From: JACCXJ01 sp052387115
Lineage (GTDB): Bacteria > Pseudomonadota > Gammaproteobacteria > JACCXJ01
DNA length: 60,004 nt
Assembly (NCBI GenBank): GCA_052387115.1
Contig: JBQTJM010000144.1
Location: 1-60,004 of the forward strand
Reading direction: 5' to 3'
Below, piece after piece: positions 1 through 8,596 of this stretch; position 1 is the first letter of the stretch, and every line of letters starts with the position of its first letter. The notes beneath the pieces are model-generated. The model saw nothing but the letters and a program-made list of their open reading frames with translations. It had not been told where the DNA came from and ran no database searches. The position numbers and the translations under genes were made by a program.

Positions 1-2
1 GC

Positions 3-59
3 ACGGAGGGTTTCATCACCAGCAAGGGCCGCCGGCTCTTGACCCGCTATGCCTATTGA
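3..59 (+). CDS. C-terminal end of an unidentified protein (gene enters from the left edge)
   Basis: An open frame runs from the left edge to a TGA at 57-59 and gives 18 residues ending GRRLLTRYAY. A strong GC hairpin begins ten bases after the stop, which fits a real gene end. The fragment is too short to assign a family. It is supported only by the open frame and the hairpin behind it. Confidence 0.35.
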   Translation, partial: TEGFITSKGRRLLTRYAY

Positions 60-68
60 GCCAGGATC

Positions 69-90
69 CGCGGCGCCCCGGGGCGCCGCG
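69..90 (+). terminator. Perfect 22-base GC palindrome, possible terminator hairpin
   Basis: Bases 69-79 are the exact reverse complement of 80-90. The palindrome lies 10 bases after the stop of the left-edge gene. There is no T-run behind it, so it would be a weak or factor-dependent terminator or a transcript-end stabiliser. Confidence 0.4.
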
Positions 91-238
91 TGCTCAGGGG
101 CAGGACGGCGGCGCGGGGCATGACGTCACCGCCTCGAAGATCCCGGCGGAGGTCTCCTGGAGGGTGGTCACGGTAGAAAATCCCCCGATCCCCTGGCGGA
201 ATAAAGCCAGAAGAACCGGTTGTCTGCCCGCCCTGTGA

Positions 239-475
239 ATGAATCAACAGGTTCGTTCTCCTCGACGTTTGATTAGCCGTTTCGGGATGGCAAGGCACGC
301 CGTTTCGTCGACGTGCTATCCCATCGCTCTGACACTCGCCGCCCTTCTCCTCGGGGCTTGCTCGGCGCCCGAGGCGCCTGCGCCCGAGCGCCCGGCGCTG
401 CGCTTTGCGCACAACCTATGGCCGGGATACTTTCCGATCACCTTGGCCCGGCCCAGGCCATCGCCGGCGCTTTGA
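239..475 (+). pseudogene. Truncated lipoprotein, start of a substrate-binding (NMT1/THI5-like) protein
   Basis: The 78-residue frame begins with a charged N-terminus, a hydrophobic stretch and a lipobox (LLLGAC, Cys near residue 41), followed by a Pro/Ala-rich linker and RFAHNLWPGYFPITLA. That last segment is the usual beginning of the mature part of nitrate/thiamine-type ABC substrate-binding lipoproteins, which are about 320 residues long. Here the frame becomes Pro/Arg-rich and stops at 473-475. A neighbouring frame continues for about 25 residues, so a frameshift plus loss of the rest is likely. The signal peptide may still be functional, but the binding domain is gone. The family assignment rests on the short match and is tentative. 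Confidence 0.45.
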
Positions 476-816
476 GCGTCGACAAGAAATTCGGTGCGGA
501 CTCGCAACGATAAGTGCGCCGAGCCCGGGTCCGCGTGCGCACCGCAAACGGCGCGGTGCACACCCCATGACTAATCCGCAACGGTCCGCGTGCAGACTTC
601 ACCGTGATTCCGCACGGACGTGGACTGTATGAGCCGACAGAGAAAGAACCGAACTGCAATCAAGTACAGGATAACGGGCTAGCCTCCGCCGGGTCCCGCA
701 TTCCGCGCACCCTCCCTGGCGCGCGCCACGGGCCAGTTGTCGCTGTTCAAAATCGTTCCAGACGATTTTGTCGGGCCGGAGCCTACCCCGCACTACCATA
801 CGGGGCCTGCATCCGG
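476..816. other. Gene-poor stretch
   Basis: No frame here has recognisable protein similarity or a convincing start, and I saw no repeat or RNA gene. It is probably decayed coding DNA between the lipoprotein remnant and the RTX fragment. Confidence 0.4.
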
Positions 817-1050
817 CTACGGCACGTTGCCCACTTGCTCGCAGTTAGCGGCCGTATCGCCGGTGCCTGGCGAACCGCCGTCGCAGCGGTCGAAACCCAG
901 CTCGCCGTTCAATTGATCAGTACCGCCGTCGCCGAACAACCGATCGTTGCCAGGGCCGCCGAATAGGCGATCGTTACCAAGCCCGCCGCAGATAACGTCG
1001 TTGCCTCCCAGACCCCGGATCACATCATTGCCACCCGCGCCCTGGATCAC
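817..1050 (-). pseudogene. C-terminal fragment of an RTX-type calcium-binding protein
   Basis: The 77-residue leftward frame is built of GGxGxD nonapeptides (GAGGNDVIRG, GLGNDRLFGG, GPGNDRLFGD), the calcium-binding beta-roll of hemolysin-type proteins. It ends with a Cys-containing tail (DRCDGG...NCEQ). The open frame extends upstream to an in-frame TGA at 1078-1080, so only the C-terminal repeat block remains. Its sequence and Cys-capped ending resemble the C-terminus of the larger rightward RTX gene ending at 3346, so the two are probably paralogous. A 53-bp repeat begins right behind the open frame. It could be a very small independent protein started at GTG 1050, but a remnant is more likely. 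Confidence 0.6.
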
Positions 1051-1076
1051 GTCCGGGCCGGAGGTGCCATTGATCG

Positions 1077-1129
1077 TTCAAGACCGGACAATTTGCTTAC
1101 AGTTGAAACCGTTTCGGTTACAGGTGTAA
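1077..1129 (+). repeat. 53-bp inverted repeat, left copy, with perfect hairpin
   Basis: This segment matches the reverse complement of 1886-1938 at 47 of 53 positions. Its right part forms a perfect hairpin that runs past the repeat: 14-base arms at 1108-1121 and 1126-1139 around the loop AGGT. It lies at the 5' side of the leftward RTX fragment. It may be an operator, a terminator or the end of a small mobile element. Confidence 0.75.
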
Positions 1130-1239
1130 CCGAAACGGTGCGGAGCAAATAAATGGGTAAATAAATGGGCCAAGCTGGCGTTTATCGATCACGACCCCAA
1201 CCGCCCTTGTCCCGGTACGGGCGCATCGTTCGTGGGCTC

Positions 1240-1505
1240 CTACAGCCTCGGCATGCCACGCGGCTTCGCCTCACGCCGTTGCCCGGTCATACGCTGTATC
1301 CGCGCATAGAAGCTTTCATTGCCCAGGGGCTGGCTCTGGTTGATCGCCATGCGGATGTCGCCGATGGCTTCCGCGTCCAATGGGGGACGGAATAGCGACC
1401 GATAGGCAGCCCGCTGTGCTGTGTCAGTCGCCCCGAGACCGAGGTAGAGCGGGTGCGGTGGAGAAGGGTGTCGGCCTGTCCGAGCGCGTTGGCATGATAG
1501 CTCGG
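1240..1505 (-). pseudogene. Remnant of a REP-associated (Y1/IS200-like) transposase, C-terminal part
   Basis: Read leftward, the frame gives HPLYLGLGATDTAQRAAYRSL, then a segment with INQSQPLGNESFYARI, and ends KPRGMPRL before a stop at 1240-1242. This is the typical C-terminal tail of RAYT-family transposases (an ALG..RAAYR..F stretch, a PLGNE.F stretch, a basic PRGRPR end). A preceding piece (SYHANALGQADTLL) sits in another frame, so there is at least one frameshift. The HUH catalytic part is missing. The remnant lies between the two copies of the 53-bp inverted repeat. Confidence 0.65.
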
Positions 1506-1885
1506 TAATGCGCCGGCTCGCAGCGCCCGTGCATTAGCTGCGCCCCGATCTCCCGATCCTGCTGATGAGTGGTTTTAGCGGACCATGGTTAATGCAGGAG
1601 GCGCAGCAGGTGGGATCAGCACCGTGCTGAAAAACCCCTGCAATCGCGCGAGATCGCCGAGGCCATCGCGCAAACATTGGAACAGCCGCGCCGCCTAAAC
1701 GCATCAGCCGCGCGCTTGGAAGTTGTTCCTCCGGATCATGTAAACCCGAAATGCGGTCGCGGGCGCCCCCCGCATCCCCGACTCGGTCATTCTATCTGCT
1801 TCAAATGGCTGAATCCCGAACCTACCTCCAATCGATCCGCGAGCCCCTGAGCCGATCATTTGCACTCATCGTCTCCGCTACTCCG
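1506..1885. other. Gene-poor stretch inside the inverted-repeat interval
   Basis: I see no recognisable coding frame, RNA gene or repeat here. It continues the region behind the RAYT remnant and ends at the second copy of the 53-bp repeat. Confidence 0.4.
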
Positions 1886-1938
1886 TTACAACTGTAACCG
1901 AAACGGTTGCAATTGTACGCAAATTGTCCGGGTTTGAA
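1886..1938 (-). repeat. 53-bp inverted repeat, right copy
   Basis: This is the reverse-complement partner of 1077-1129 (47 of 53 bases). The long hairpin of the left copy is only partly kept here. It precedes the rightward RTX gene in the same relative position that the left copy has to the leftward RTX fragment, so the whole block is roughly mirror symmetric. Confidence 0.75.
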
Positions 1939-2026
1939 ATCATCCGGTAAGGCGCACCGCCTACCGTATCCCCCCGATTGAAGCATGCGCATCGCGTAAC
2001 CGGCGCAGACCCCAATCGGAACCGTC

Positions 2027-3346
2027 GTGATCAATCGCGGTGCTGCGGGGGCGCGGCGACGGCTCCTTTCAGCAGCTGCTTCCGATTCAAGCTGCAGGAC
2101 GCCGTCGTCCAATCGCTGGCGGTCGGCGACTTCAACGGCGACGGCCGGGACGACCTGGCGGCCACCAGCTTCTCGCAGGTGCACGTGCGCCTCGGCAACG
2201 GGAACGGCACCTTCGCGGGTGGCGTCGGGGAACGGCGATGGCAGTTTCCGCGACGGCGGCGAGGTCGCGGTCGGCGATTTTCCCATCACGCTGGCGCTCG
2301 GCGACTTCGACGCGGACGGCAAGGGGGACCTCGCGGTCGGCAACCTCAAGGGCGCCACGGTAAGCCTGCGGCTGGGGTCCGGCGCCGCGCCGCTCGGGGG
2401 GAACCTGCTCATAAACGGCGGGTTCGAGCAGGGGCTGGCCGCTCGCCTGCCCACCCAGTCGCCCGCGATCCCGGGATGGACCACCAGCGGCGGGATGACG
2501 TTCGTCCGCTACGGGGTGGTTCCGCACTTCGGGTTTCCCTCCCATCTCGATTCGCCGCGCTACACCACGGGCGGGCTCAACTTCCTCTGGGGCGGCGACA
2601 GTTTCGCCCTCGGCGGCGTCACGACGGCGTCCCAGACCGTGGACGTGTCCGGCTCGGCCGAGCCGATCGACGCCGGGAACGCAACCGCCAACCTGTCCGC
2701 CTACCTCGGCGGCGCGCTGTTCTACCCGGACCACATGAGCGCCACCGCGGAGTTCCTGAGCGCGACCGACGCGACCCTGGGGGCGCTCCAGATCGGCCCC
2801 GTGACGAACGAGGACCGCAAGAACCTCACGACCCTGCTGCACCGGGCGGACAGCGCGCCCGTGCCGATCGGCACCCGCCGGGTCCGCGTGACGTTGACCT
2901 CGACCGACGCGGACACGATCTCGTCGGCGACGGCCGACAACGTCAAGCTCACGCTCGACACCGGTCCGTCCGATCCTTCGCCCCCACCGCCGCCACCACC
3001 GCCCCCACCGCCGGGCACCTGCAACGGCTTGCCCGTCACGATCCAGGGCACCGACGACGGCGAGACCCTCATCGGGACCTCCGGCAACGGCGTCATCGAC
3101 GGACGGGGTGGCAACGACGTGCTCCGCGGCCTCGGCGGCAACGACGTGCTCTGCGGCGGTGACGGCCGAGATCGGCTCTTCGGCGGCCCGGGCCGCGACC
3201 GGCTGTTCGGCGGCGCAGGCCGCGACGAGCTCCTCGGCGACAACGGGGGCGATGCGCTGAACGGAGGCACGGGTCGAGACCGGTGTGACGGAGGCGCGGG
3301 CACCGACACCGCCCGGCGCTGCGAGGTCCGGGGGCGGGTTCCCTGA
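2027..3346 (+). CDS. FG-GAP/VCBS plus DUF642-like plus RTX calcium-binding protein, 5' part frameshifted
   Basis: Three parts are visible. (1) FG-GAP/VCBS repeats are split over frames: GRGDGSFQQLLPIQAA at about 2055-2100, then AVGDFNGDGRDDLAATSF at about 2120-2180, then GDFDADGKGDLAVGNLKG at about 2300-2360 in the final frame. At least two frameshifts therefore disrupt the start. (2) From about 2400 comes a jelly-roll-like module beginning NLLINGGFE with a PGW motif, as in DUF642/carbohydrate-binding domains. (3) A run of eleven prolines leads into GGxGxD RTX repeats (about 3100-3310) ending in a Cys-capped tail. No signal peptide is visible because the 5' end is degraded. RTX repeats imply a secreted or surface protein that folds on calcium. 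It is probably a pseudogene or contains sequence errors at the two shift points. Confidence 0.7.
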   Translation: MINRGAAGARRRLLSAAASDSSCRTPSSNRWRSATSTATAGTTWRPPASRRCTCASATGTAPSRVASGNGDGSFRDGGEVAVGDFPITLALGDFDADGKGDLAVGNLKGATVSLRLGSGAAPLGGNLLINGGFEQGLAARLPTQSPAIPGWTTSGGMTFVRYGVVPHFGFPSHLDSPRYTTGGLNFLWGGDSFALGGVTTASQTVDVSGSAEPIDAGNATANLSAYLGGALFYPDHMSATAEFLSATDATLGALQIGPVTNEDRKNLTTLLHRADSAPVPIGTRRVRVTLTSTDADTISSATADNVKLTLDTGPSDPSPPPPPPPPPPPGTCNGLPVTIQGTDDGETLIGTSGNGVIDGRGGNDVLRGLGGNDVLCGGDGRDRLFGGPGRDRLFGGAGRDELLGDNGGDALNGGTGRDRCDGGAGTDTARRCEVRGRVP

Positions 3347-3538
3347 TCCATGGCCGGACCTGAGCGTTTGTGAAGAAATCGTCAGCGCGAGCCGGAGCGC
3401 AGTCGATTGATTCGTTGTGAAACCGCGTTGCCTATCCTATTCTTAGGCGCCGCTCTGCGGTACACGGCTTCGCGCGCATTGTCTGGCATTTCGGTCGGTA
3501 CGGCACGGGATCCTCTCTCGCTACAGGCACGAGCAACC

Positions 3539-4040
3539 ATGAGCCCAAACCCCGACGCGCAGCCCCGAGCGCCGAGCCCTGCAACCGAGACCGCCCCCTT
3601 CGAGGTCTTCTGCTCCCGCCACTTCACGGGCTGGCTCGCCGGTGAGCGCCTGAGCCTCGCCTTCACCACCTATCAGGCGGGAAAGCTCTTTTTGATCGGG
3701 CTCACTCCCGTCGCCAGGCTGTCCATTTTCAACCGTACGCTCAGCCGCTGCATGGGGCTCTGGGGCGATGGCCAGACGCTCTACCTCAGCACGCTGTTTC
3801 AGCTCTGGCGCTTCGACCTTGGATGAGGCGTTGCTCGCCAAGGGAGCCGAGGCCCGCACCGGGATCCTGGTCATCGATCTGCGGACGGGCGATGTGCCGC
3901 ACTGGCTGCGCATCACCGGCGTGATCGCGGAGCTCTATGATGTGGTAGCGCTGTCCGGGGTGGTGCGGCCGATGGCGCTCGGGTTCCGCACGGAGGAGGT
4001 GCAGCGGATGATCACGGTGGGACCGTTCGCGGGCTGTTAG
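3539..4040 (+). pseudogene. TIGR03032-like (DUF4915-type) protein with the middle deleted
   Basis: The N-terminal frame (ATG 3539) contains LAFTTYQAGKLFLIG and NRTLSRCMGLWGDGQTLYLS, ends LWRFDLG and stops at 3826. The other end of the same family follows at once in a second frame: TLDEALLAKGAEARTGILVI, then AELYDVVALSGVVRPMALGF, stop at 4038-4040. In intact members (about 350-370 residues by my recollection) these blocks are separated by roughly 190 residues, so an internal deletion with frame change has occurred near 3815-3825. The family function is not established to my knowledge. A second, differently deleted copy lies at 25383-26009 on the other strand. Confidence 0.7.
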
Positions 4041-4136
4041 CATGTCCCAACGGCCCCGGCCCCTCGGCACTTTGGCGTTTGGAGCGATCGGTCATCCGAG
4101 GCAAGCCGGCCCGCGTGGCGGCTCAACACCCACTCG

Positions 4137-4193
4137 GCGGGCACCGACACCGCCCGTCGCTGTGAGGTCCGGATCCCGAGAGCAATAGATTGA
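4137..4193 (+). pseudogene. Scrap of an RTX protein C-terminus
   Basis: The frame AGTDTARRCEVR at 4137-4172 matches the end of the RTX gene at 3296-3331 in 34 of 36 bases. It then runs to a TGA at 4191-4193. Nothing else of the gene is present, so this is a duplicated tail left behind by rearrangement. Confidence 0.6.
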
Positions 4194-4221
4194 TTCCCAA
4201 GCTCTAAGGGCATCGCGGACC

Positions 4222-5295
4222 GTGGACCTGCACCTTGATGTCCGCTGGCGGCTCGGAGGCAGCGATGCCAAGGACATCGAGCCCGTGCTCTTCGAGTTGC
4301 TGGAGGCCATCGAGCAGGGCGGATCGATTCGGGTCGCAGCGACCCGCTGCCGGGTGTCCTACCGCTACGCATGGGGACTCGTACAGCAGTGGGGGCGTCT
4401 CTTGGGCGGGCCGCTGTGCGTGCTCGAACGCGGCCGGGGGGCGCGCCTCACGGCCCTGGGGGAGGGCCTCCTGTGGGGCCGGCGGCGCATCACGGCGAGC
4501 CTCTCGCCCACGCTCGAGGGCCTGGCCTCGAACCTCTGCGCCGAGCTGCGTGCCGCCACGGCCCTGCCGGCCGATCCGCCGCTCCGGATCTTCGCGAGTC
4601 ATGGGCTCGCCATCTCCGCCCTACGCGATCTCATGCGCGCCCGCGGCGGGGTCGTCTTGGACCTCCAGTTCCGCGGGAGCCTGGAGAGCCTGCGCCTGCT
4701 GCACACCGGGCGCTGTGATGTGGCCGGATTCCACATCGCCGACGGCCCACTGGGACAGCGCCTGGCGCCGCGTTATCGGCGCTGGTTGCGCCCCGAGGCC
4801 CAGGTCCTGATCCACGTCGTGCACCGCCAACAGGGCCTCATCACCGCCCGGCATCCCGTGCGGCCCATCCGCTCGCTGCGCGATCTCGCCGCGGGCCCGC
4901 TGCGTTTCGTGAACCGCCAGGCCGGATCGGGGACACGCCTGCTCTTCGACGCCCTCATCGAAGAGGCCGGCGTGCGGCCCGAGGAGATCCAGGGCTACCA
5001 CACCGAGGAGTTCACCCACCTGGCCGTTGGGGCGCTCATCGCGAGCGGCGCGGCCGACTGCGGTTTCGGGATCCAGGCCGCCGCACACCAGTTCGGCCTG
5101 CCCTTCCTCCCCGTGACCCGCGAACGCTATTTCTTCGCGCTAGCCCGCGACACCCTGGCGAGCCCCGCGGTCGCCGAGCTCATCGCGCTGTTGAAATCCC
5201 AGCTGTTCCGGGAACATGCCGCGGGCCTGCCGGGGTATGACGCGCGGGAGTCCGGGAGCCTCCTGCCGGTCGAATCACTGGTCAGGGCCGACTAG
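4222..5295 (+). CDS. ModE-like HTH regulator with periplasmic-binding-protein-like sensor domain
   Basis: The 357-residue protein starts at GTG 4222. Residues about 1-110 resemble the ModE winged helix: LFELLEAIEQGGSIRVAA is the recognition region of the LysR/ModE fold, followed by SYRYAWGLVQQW and LTALGEGLL. From about residue 115 there is a substrate-binding domain of the PBP_like type (LRIFASHGLAISALRDLM; AGSGTRLLFDALIEEAG; GAADCGFGIQAAA). This architecture is known from molybdate/tungstate- or oxyanion-responsive regulators, so a one-component transcription factor reading a small anion is a fair guess. No transport gene lies beside it to name the ligand. A gene scrap follows, so it appears monocistronic. 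Confidence 0.75.
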   Translation: MDLHLDVRWRLGGSDAKDIEPVLFELLEAIEQGGSIRVAATRCRVSYRYAWGLVQQWGRLLGGPLCVLERGRGARLTALGEGLLWGRRRITASLSPTLEGLASNLCAELRAATALPADPPLRIFASHGLAISALRDLMRARGGVVLDLQFRGSLESLRLLHTGRCDVAGFHIADGPLGQRLAPRYRRWLRPEAQVLIHVVHRQQGLITARHPVRPIRSLRDLAAGPLRFVNRQAGSGTRLLFDALIEEAGVRPEEIQGYHTEEFTHLAVGALIASGAADCGFGIQAAAHQFGLPFLPVTRERYFFALARDTLASPAVAELIALLKSQLFREHAAGLPGYDARESGSLLPVESLVRAD

Positions 5296-5352
5296 CAGCA
5301 GTCAGTCACTTCCGGCAGATGCGTCCTGCCGGCAGAGCCTGCCCCGGCATGC

Positions 5353-5493
5353 TGCGTCGCGACCGAGGACGTCGCCTATCTGCTCGGCGGCATGGGCATC
5401 GAGACCGGCCGCTTCATCAGCGCGGCACTCGGACGCGACCACCGCAGTCGGGTCGGCCAGGCGGCCGGCGGGCCTCCGGTACCGGCGTGCTAG
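5353..5493 (+). pseudogene. Scrap of hydroxymethylglutaryl-CoA lyase C-terminus
   Basis: The 46-codon frame reads VATEDVAYLLGGMGIETG, then RFISAALGRDHRSRVGQA before TAG 5491-5493. The first segment is the conserved C-terminal motif of HMG-CoA lyase (NVATEDVVY.L..GIETG). The stretch normally found between GIETG and the final helix is shortened. The other roughly 240 residues of the enzyme are absent. It lies in the gap behind the ModE-like gene and has no start of its own. Confidence 0.55.
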
Positions 5494-5524
5494 AGTATCT
5501 CCTGTCATCACCAGAGGTCGCGCA

Positions 5525-6154
5525 ATGAATCTCATCAGCAAGTGCTATAGAGCGGCATTGGTCGGGCTCGGCATCGGTATGGGGACGTCCCCGGCGATCG
5601 CCGACACGCCGCCGCGTGTGCAGATCAAGACCAGCATGGGCGACATCGTGGTCGCTCTGTATCCCGACAAGTCGCCCAAGACCGTCACCAACTTCCTGCA
5701 ATACGTCAACGAGGGTTTCTACACCGGTACCATCTTTCATCGGGTCATCGACGGTTTCATGATCCAAGGCGGTGGTTTCACAGCCGATTTCGTGCAGAAA
5801 CAGACCCATGCCGCGATCGAGAACGAGGCCGGCAACGGTGTGAAAAACACCCGCGGCACGCTCGCCATGGCGCGCACCGGGGATCCCCACTCGGCCACCT
5901 CGCAGTTCTTCATCAATGTGGCTGACAACGCCTCCCTCGATCACACCGCGCCCACGCAGAGCGGCTTCGGCTACTGCGTCTTCGGCGAGGTCGTCGAGGG
6001 CATAGACGTGGTCGACCAGATCCGGAAGGTGCCCACCAAGAGCCGTGGCCCTCACCAAGACGTGCCCCTCACCTCCATCGTGATCGAGAGCGCAACAGCG
6101 CTCACCAATGAGCCGGCAGCCGCCAAAGCCCCACCGGCCACCCAGGCACCGTAA
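5525..6154 (+). CDS. Periplasmic cyclophilin-type peptidyl-prolyl cis-trans isomerase
   Basis: This is a 209-residue protein with an N-terminal signal peptide (MNLISKCYRAALVGLGIGMG..AIA, cleavage near residue 26). A cyclophilin domain follows: VQIKTSMGDIVVALYPDKSP, FHRVIDGFMIQGGG (catalytic Arg in FHRVI), GTLAMAR, SATSQFFINVADN, FGEVVEGIDVVD. The enzyme isomerises Xaa-Pro bonds, and the signal peptide places it in the periplasm (PpiA-like). The open frame extends upstream to 5216, but that part has no signal or cyclophilin character, so the ATG at 5525 was chosen. The C-terminus carries an extra Ala/Pro-rich tail of about 15 residues. Confidence 0.9.
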   Translation: MNLISKCYRAALVGLGIGMGTSPAIADTPPRVQIKTSMGDIVVALYPDKSPKTVTNFLQYVNEGFYTGTIFHRVIDGFMIQGGGFTADFVQKQTHAAIENEAGNGVKNTRGTLAMARTGDPHSATSQFFINVADNASLDHTAPTQSGFGYCVFGEVVEGIDVVDQIRKVPTKSRGPHQDVPLTSIVIESATALTNEPAAAKAPPATQAP

Positions 6155-6452
6155 GCACTCTCGGGGTCGACCCTGCCGAGGGCACGATCCCATGCCAATT
6201 GGGGCACCCCCAGGCGCTGGAACAAGGGTTCGTAATGTGCTACTATATACCGAGGCGTCAGTCGGGCATCTGGTGATTTACCTCGTGGACATAGCGTGCG
6301 TCGGTTGCCGCTCCCTACCTGAAATCCTCGCCCTATACCCTGCGCCCAAGCTGGAGCCGCCAACTATGCGGCGGTCACTCCAAACATTGATACAACCGAA
6401 GATCGGTTTACTTGATTCATCCGCATTTCGAGCGGATAGGGAGCTATTAGCA

Positions 6453-6764
6453 ATGCCTACGAAAATCTATGTCGGAAATCTGTCGCCGCGGGTAACCCAA
6501 GAGGAGATCCGCAAGCTGTTCGAGCAGCATGGTGAGGTCGACACCGTCGATCTCCTCACCGATCGGTACTCCGGTGAATCCCGTGGCTTTGGATTCGTTA
6601 CCATGGACAATAACGGCGCGAGAGCGGCGATCACGGCACTCGACAAGACGCTGATGGATGGGCGCAACATCAAGGTCAATGAAGCGAAACCGCGCGAAGC
6701 GGGGGGTGGGTATCAGCAACGCGGCGGTGGCGGTAAAGGCGGGGGGTGGCGCGGTAATTATTAG
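6453..6764 (+). CDS. RRM-domain RNA-binding protein with glycine-rich tail
   Basis: The protein has 103 residues. One RNA-recognition motif covers residues about 3-80, with RNP2 = IYVGNL and RNP1 = RGFGFVTM; both carry the aromatic residues that stack on RNA bases. The last 20 residues are Gly/Arg-rich, as in the cold-responsive RRM proteins of cyanobacteria and many proteobacteria. The ATG at 6453 lies about 10 bases behind AGGGAG. It is flanked by a 300-base gap upstream and a small zinc-ribbon gene downstream. A role in RNA chaperoning or cold adaptation is inferred from the family. Confidence 0.9.
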   Translation: MPTKIYVGNLSPRVTQEEIRKLFEQHGEVDTVDLLTDRYSGESRGFGFVTMDNNGARAAITALDKTLMDGRNIKVNEAKPREAGGGYQQRGGGGKGGGWRGNY

Positions 6765-6877
6765 GTGGCCATGGCCAGTGGTCTCCCTGCCCGTCGTGTC
6801 GCTTCATTTCGAAGTGCGCCCGCTGCTGTCGCCACAAAGCGATGGGAAAAGAAAGTTGAAAGGGAAAAAAAACGCCT

Positions 6878-7111
6878 ATGATGACAGATGAAACCGGCCC
6901 CGCGTTCTCCCCCAATAGCGAGCTCAACCAGACCTGCGGCTCTTGTGGTTGCGTGTTCCGCGTCGAGCTCGAGAGGCCGAGGTCTCATAAGGATACTCAG
7001 GAGTATTGCTGCCCGGAATGCAGGCACCACGTATGCATCGCCAAGACGTCTACTCGACCCAGGGTGACTTTAATCTCAAGACGGACCGACGGGCGGCAAT
7101 CAGACTTCTAG
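6878..7111 (+). CDS. Small zinc-ribbon-like protein of unknown function
   Basis: This is a 77-residue frame starting at ATG 6878, preceded by AAAGGGA about 12 bases upstream. Four cysteines form two knuckles (CGSCGC near residue 20 and CCPECRHH near residue 43), the pattern of a zinc ribbon. No family could be named. It follows the RRM gene by 113 bases on the same strand, which may mean shared expression. The length, start and paired Cys motifs make it a credible small gene. Confidence 0.55.
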   Translation: MMTDETGPAFSPNSELNQTCGSCGCVFRVELERPRSHKDTQEYCCPECRHHVCIAKTSTRPRVTLISRRTDGRQSDF

Positions 7112-7267
7112 GGGGACTTGTAGGGATGCATGACCTTCCACGGATACCGCCGTTCTGAGGCGATGTCGGTGCCTGGTGTGCCTCCCGGCCGCTCGCCAGA
7201 CTAGGATCGGGTTACGAACCCCTCCATCCGGGTGGCGTTGGGGTTTCCTAGAGTTACCAGGCGCGTG

Positions 7268-8596
7268 CTAGCCCGGGTCTCGTTGCAGCAGACCGGCCAG
7301 CCGTCTCTGGAGAAAGCGTCGCTCAGGCTCCTGCCGCGCGAGGCCGAGGGCGCGTTCGTAGGAGGCCCGCGCTTCCGCCGTTCGCCCCAGCCGCCGGCAA
7401 AGGTCCGCCCGTGCCGAGTGCGCCAGGTGGTAATCCGCTAGATCGCCGCGCGCCAGGATGGCATCGATCAGGATGAGGCCGGCCGGCGGCCCGTCGCGCA
7501 TCGCCACCGCCGCGGCGCGGTTCAACTCGACCACCGGCGACGGGTCGGCCCGCACCAGCACGTCATACAGCCCAACGATCCGGGCCCAGTTCGTCGCCGC
7601 CGGGTCGGGCGCGTTGGCATGCACCGCTGCAATCGCGGACTGCAGCGTGTATGGACCGAAGCGGCGCGACGACAGTGCCTCTTGCGCAAGTGCCGACCCC
7701 TGCGCGATCTGCTCGCGGTTCCATAGCGAACGGTCCTGCTCGTCCAGCAGCACCAGATCGCCGCTCGGCGACGTGCGCGCGGTGCGTCGCGATTCCTGCA
7801 GCAGCATCAGCGCCAGCAGTCCCATCGCCTCGGGTTCTTTCGGCAGCAACTCGACCAGCAGGCTTCCCAGGCGGATCGCCTCGCCCGACACATCGTGCCG
7901 CGTCAGCGCGGCACCGGAGGATGCGGAGTAGCCCTCATTGAACACCAGGTAGATCACACGCAGCACGGCATCCAGCCGCTCGGGCAGCTCGGCCGTGGTG
8001 GGCACCTGGTAGGGAATGCGCGCGTCGCGGATCTTCGCCTTGGCCCGCACGATGCGCTGGGCCAGCGTGGGCGCAGCCGTGAGGAACGCGTGCGCGATCT
8101 CTTCGGTCGTGAGCCCGCAAACCTCGCGCAGCGTGAGCGCCACCTGCGCGGCCGGCGGCAGCGCGGGATGGCAGCAGGTGAAAATCAGGCGCAGGCGGTC
8201 GTCCTCGATGGCCTCGTCGTCCCGCTCTATGCGGTCGATGGTCTCGGCTGCGGGTTCCGCAGGGGCGGCGTCGTGACGATCATGGCCCTCGTCGTCCCGA
8301 TCCGCAGCATCACCGGGCTCGACGACCTCCGGCAGCGGCGAAGCGAACCGGGCTCGTCGTCGGATGCCGTCGATGGCCTTGAAGCGACCGGTCGACACGA
8401 GCCATGCGCGCGGATTGGCGGGCACACCATCGCGTGGCCATTGCTCCAGCGCGGCGCGAAAGGCGTCGTGCAACGCCTCTTCGGCGAGGTCGAAATCGCC
8501 GAGCAGGCGAACCAGGGTGGCGAAGACGCGGCGCGAGTCTGAGCGGTAGACGGCATCCACCGTCTCGCGCACTCCGTCGGCGGCATGTTTTGTCAC
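7268..8596 (-). CDS. ECF-type RNA polymerase sigma factor with C-terminal DUF6596/TPR-like extension (ECF42-like)
   Basis: Sigma region 2 is seen as RVFATLVRLLGDFDLAEEAL, followed by ALEQWPRDGVPANPRAWLVS. Region 4 is EVCGLTTEEIAHAFLTAAPT, with the downstream RIVRAKAKIRDARIPYQVP typical of ECF42. The long C-terminus (about 230 residues: VIYLVFNEGYSASSG, then helical repeats with YHLAHSARADLCRRLGR) is the SnoaL-free, TPR-like extension of this group. The frame is open to 8692. GTG 8596 (VTKHAADGVRE) was chosen because it puts region 2 at the usual distance from the start; ATG 8641 is the alternative. ECF42 genes usually sit beside a YCII/DGPF-domain gene, and none is seen here. Confidence 0.85.
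   Translation of the reverse strand: MTKHAADGVRETVDAVYRSDSRRVFATLVRLLGDFDLAEEALHDAFRAALEQWPRDGVPANPRAWLVSTGRFKAIDGIRRRARFASPLPEVVEPGDAADRDDEGHDRHDAAPAEPAAETIDRIERDDEAIEDDRLRLIFTCCHPALPPAAQVALTLREVCGLTTEEIAHAFLTAAPTLAQRIVRAKAKIRDARIPYQVPTTAELPERLDAVLRVIYLVFNEGYSASSGAALTRHDVSGEAIRLGSLLVELLPKEPEAMGLLALMLLQESRRTARTSPSGDLVLLDEQDRSLWNREQIAQGSALAQEALSSRRFGPYTLQSAIAAVHANAPDPAATNWARIVGLYDVLVRADPSPVVELNRAAAVAMRDGPPAGLILIDAILARGDLADYHLAHSARADLCRRLGRTAEARASYERALGLARQEPERRFLQRRLAGLLQRDPG

Noticed and set aside
5216..5524. N-terminal extension of the cyclophilin frame
   Set aside because: The upstream part is low-complexity, overlaps the end of the ModE-like gene and the HMG-CoA lyase scrap, and would bury the signal peptide.
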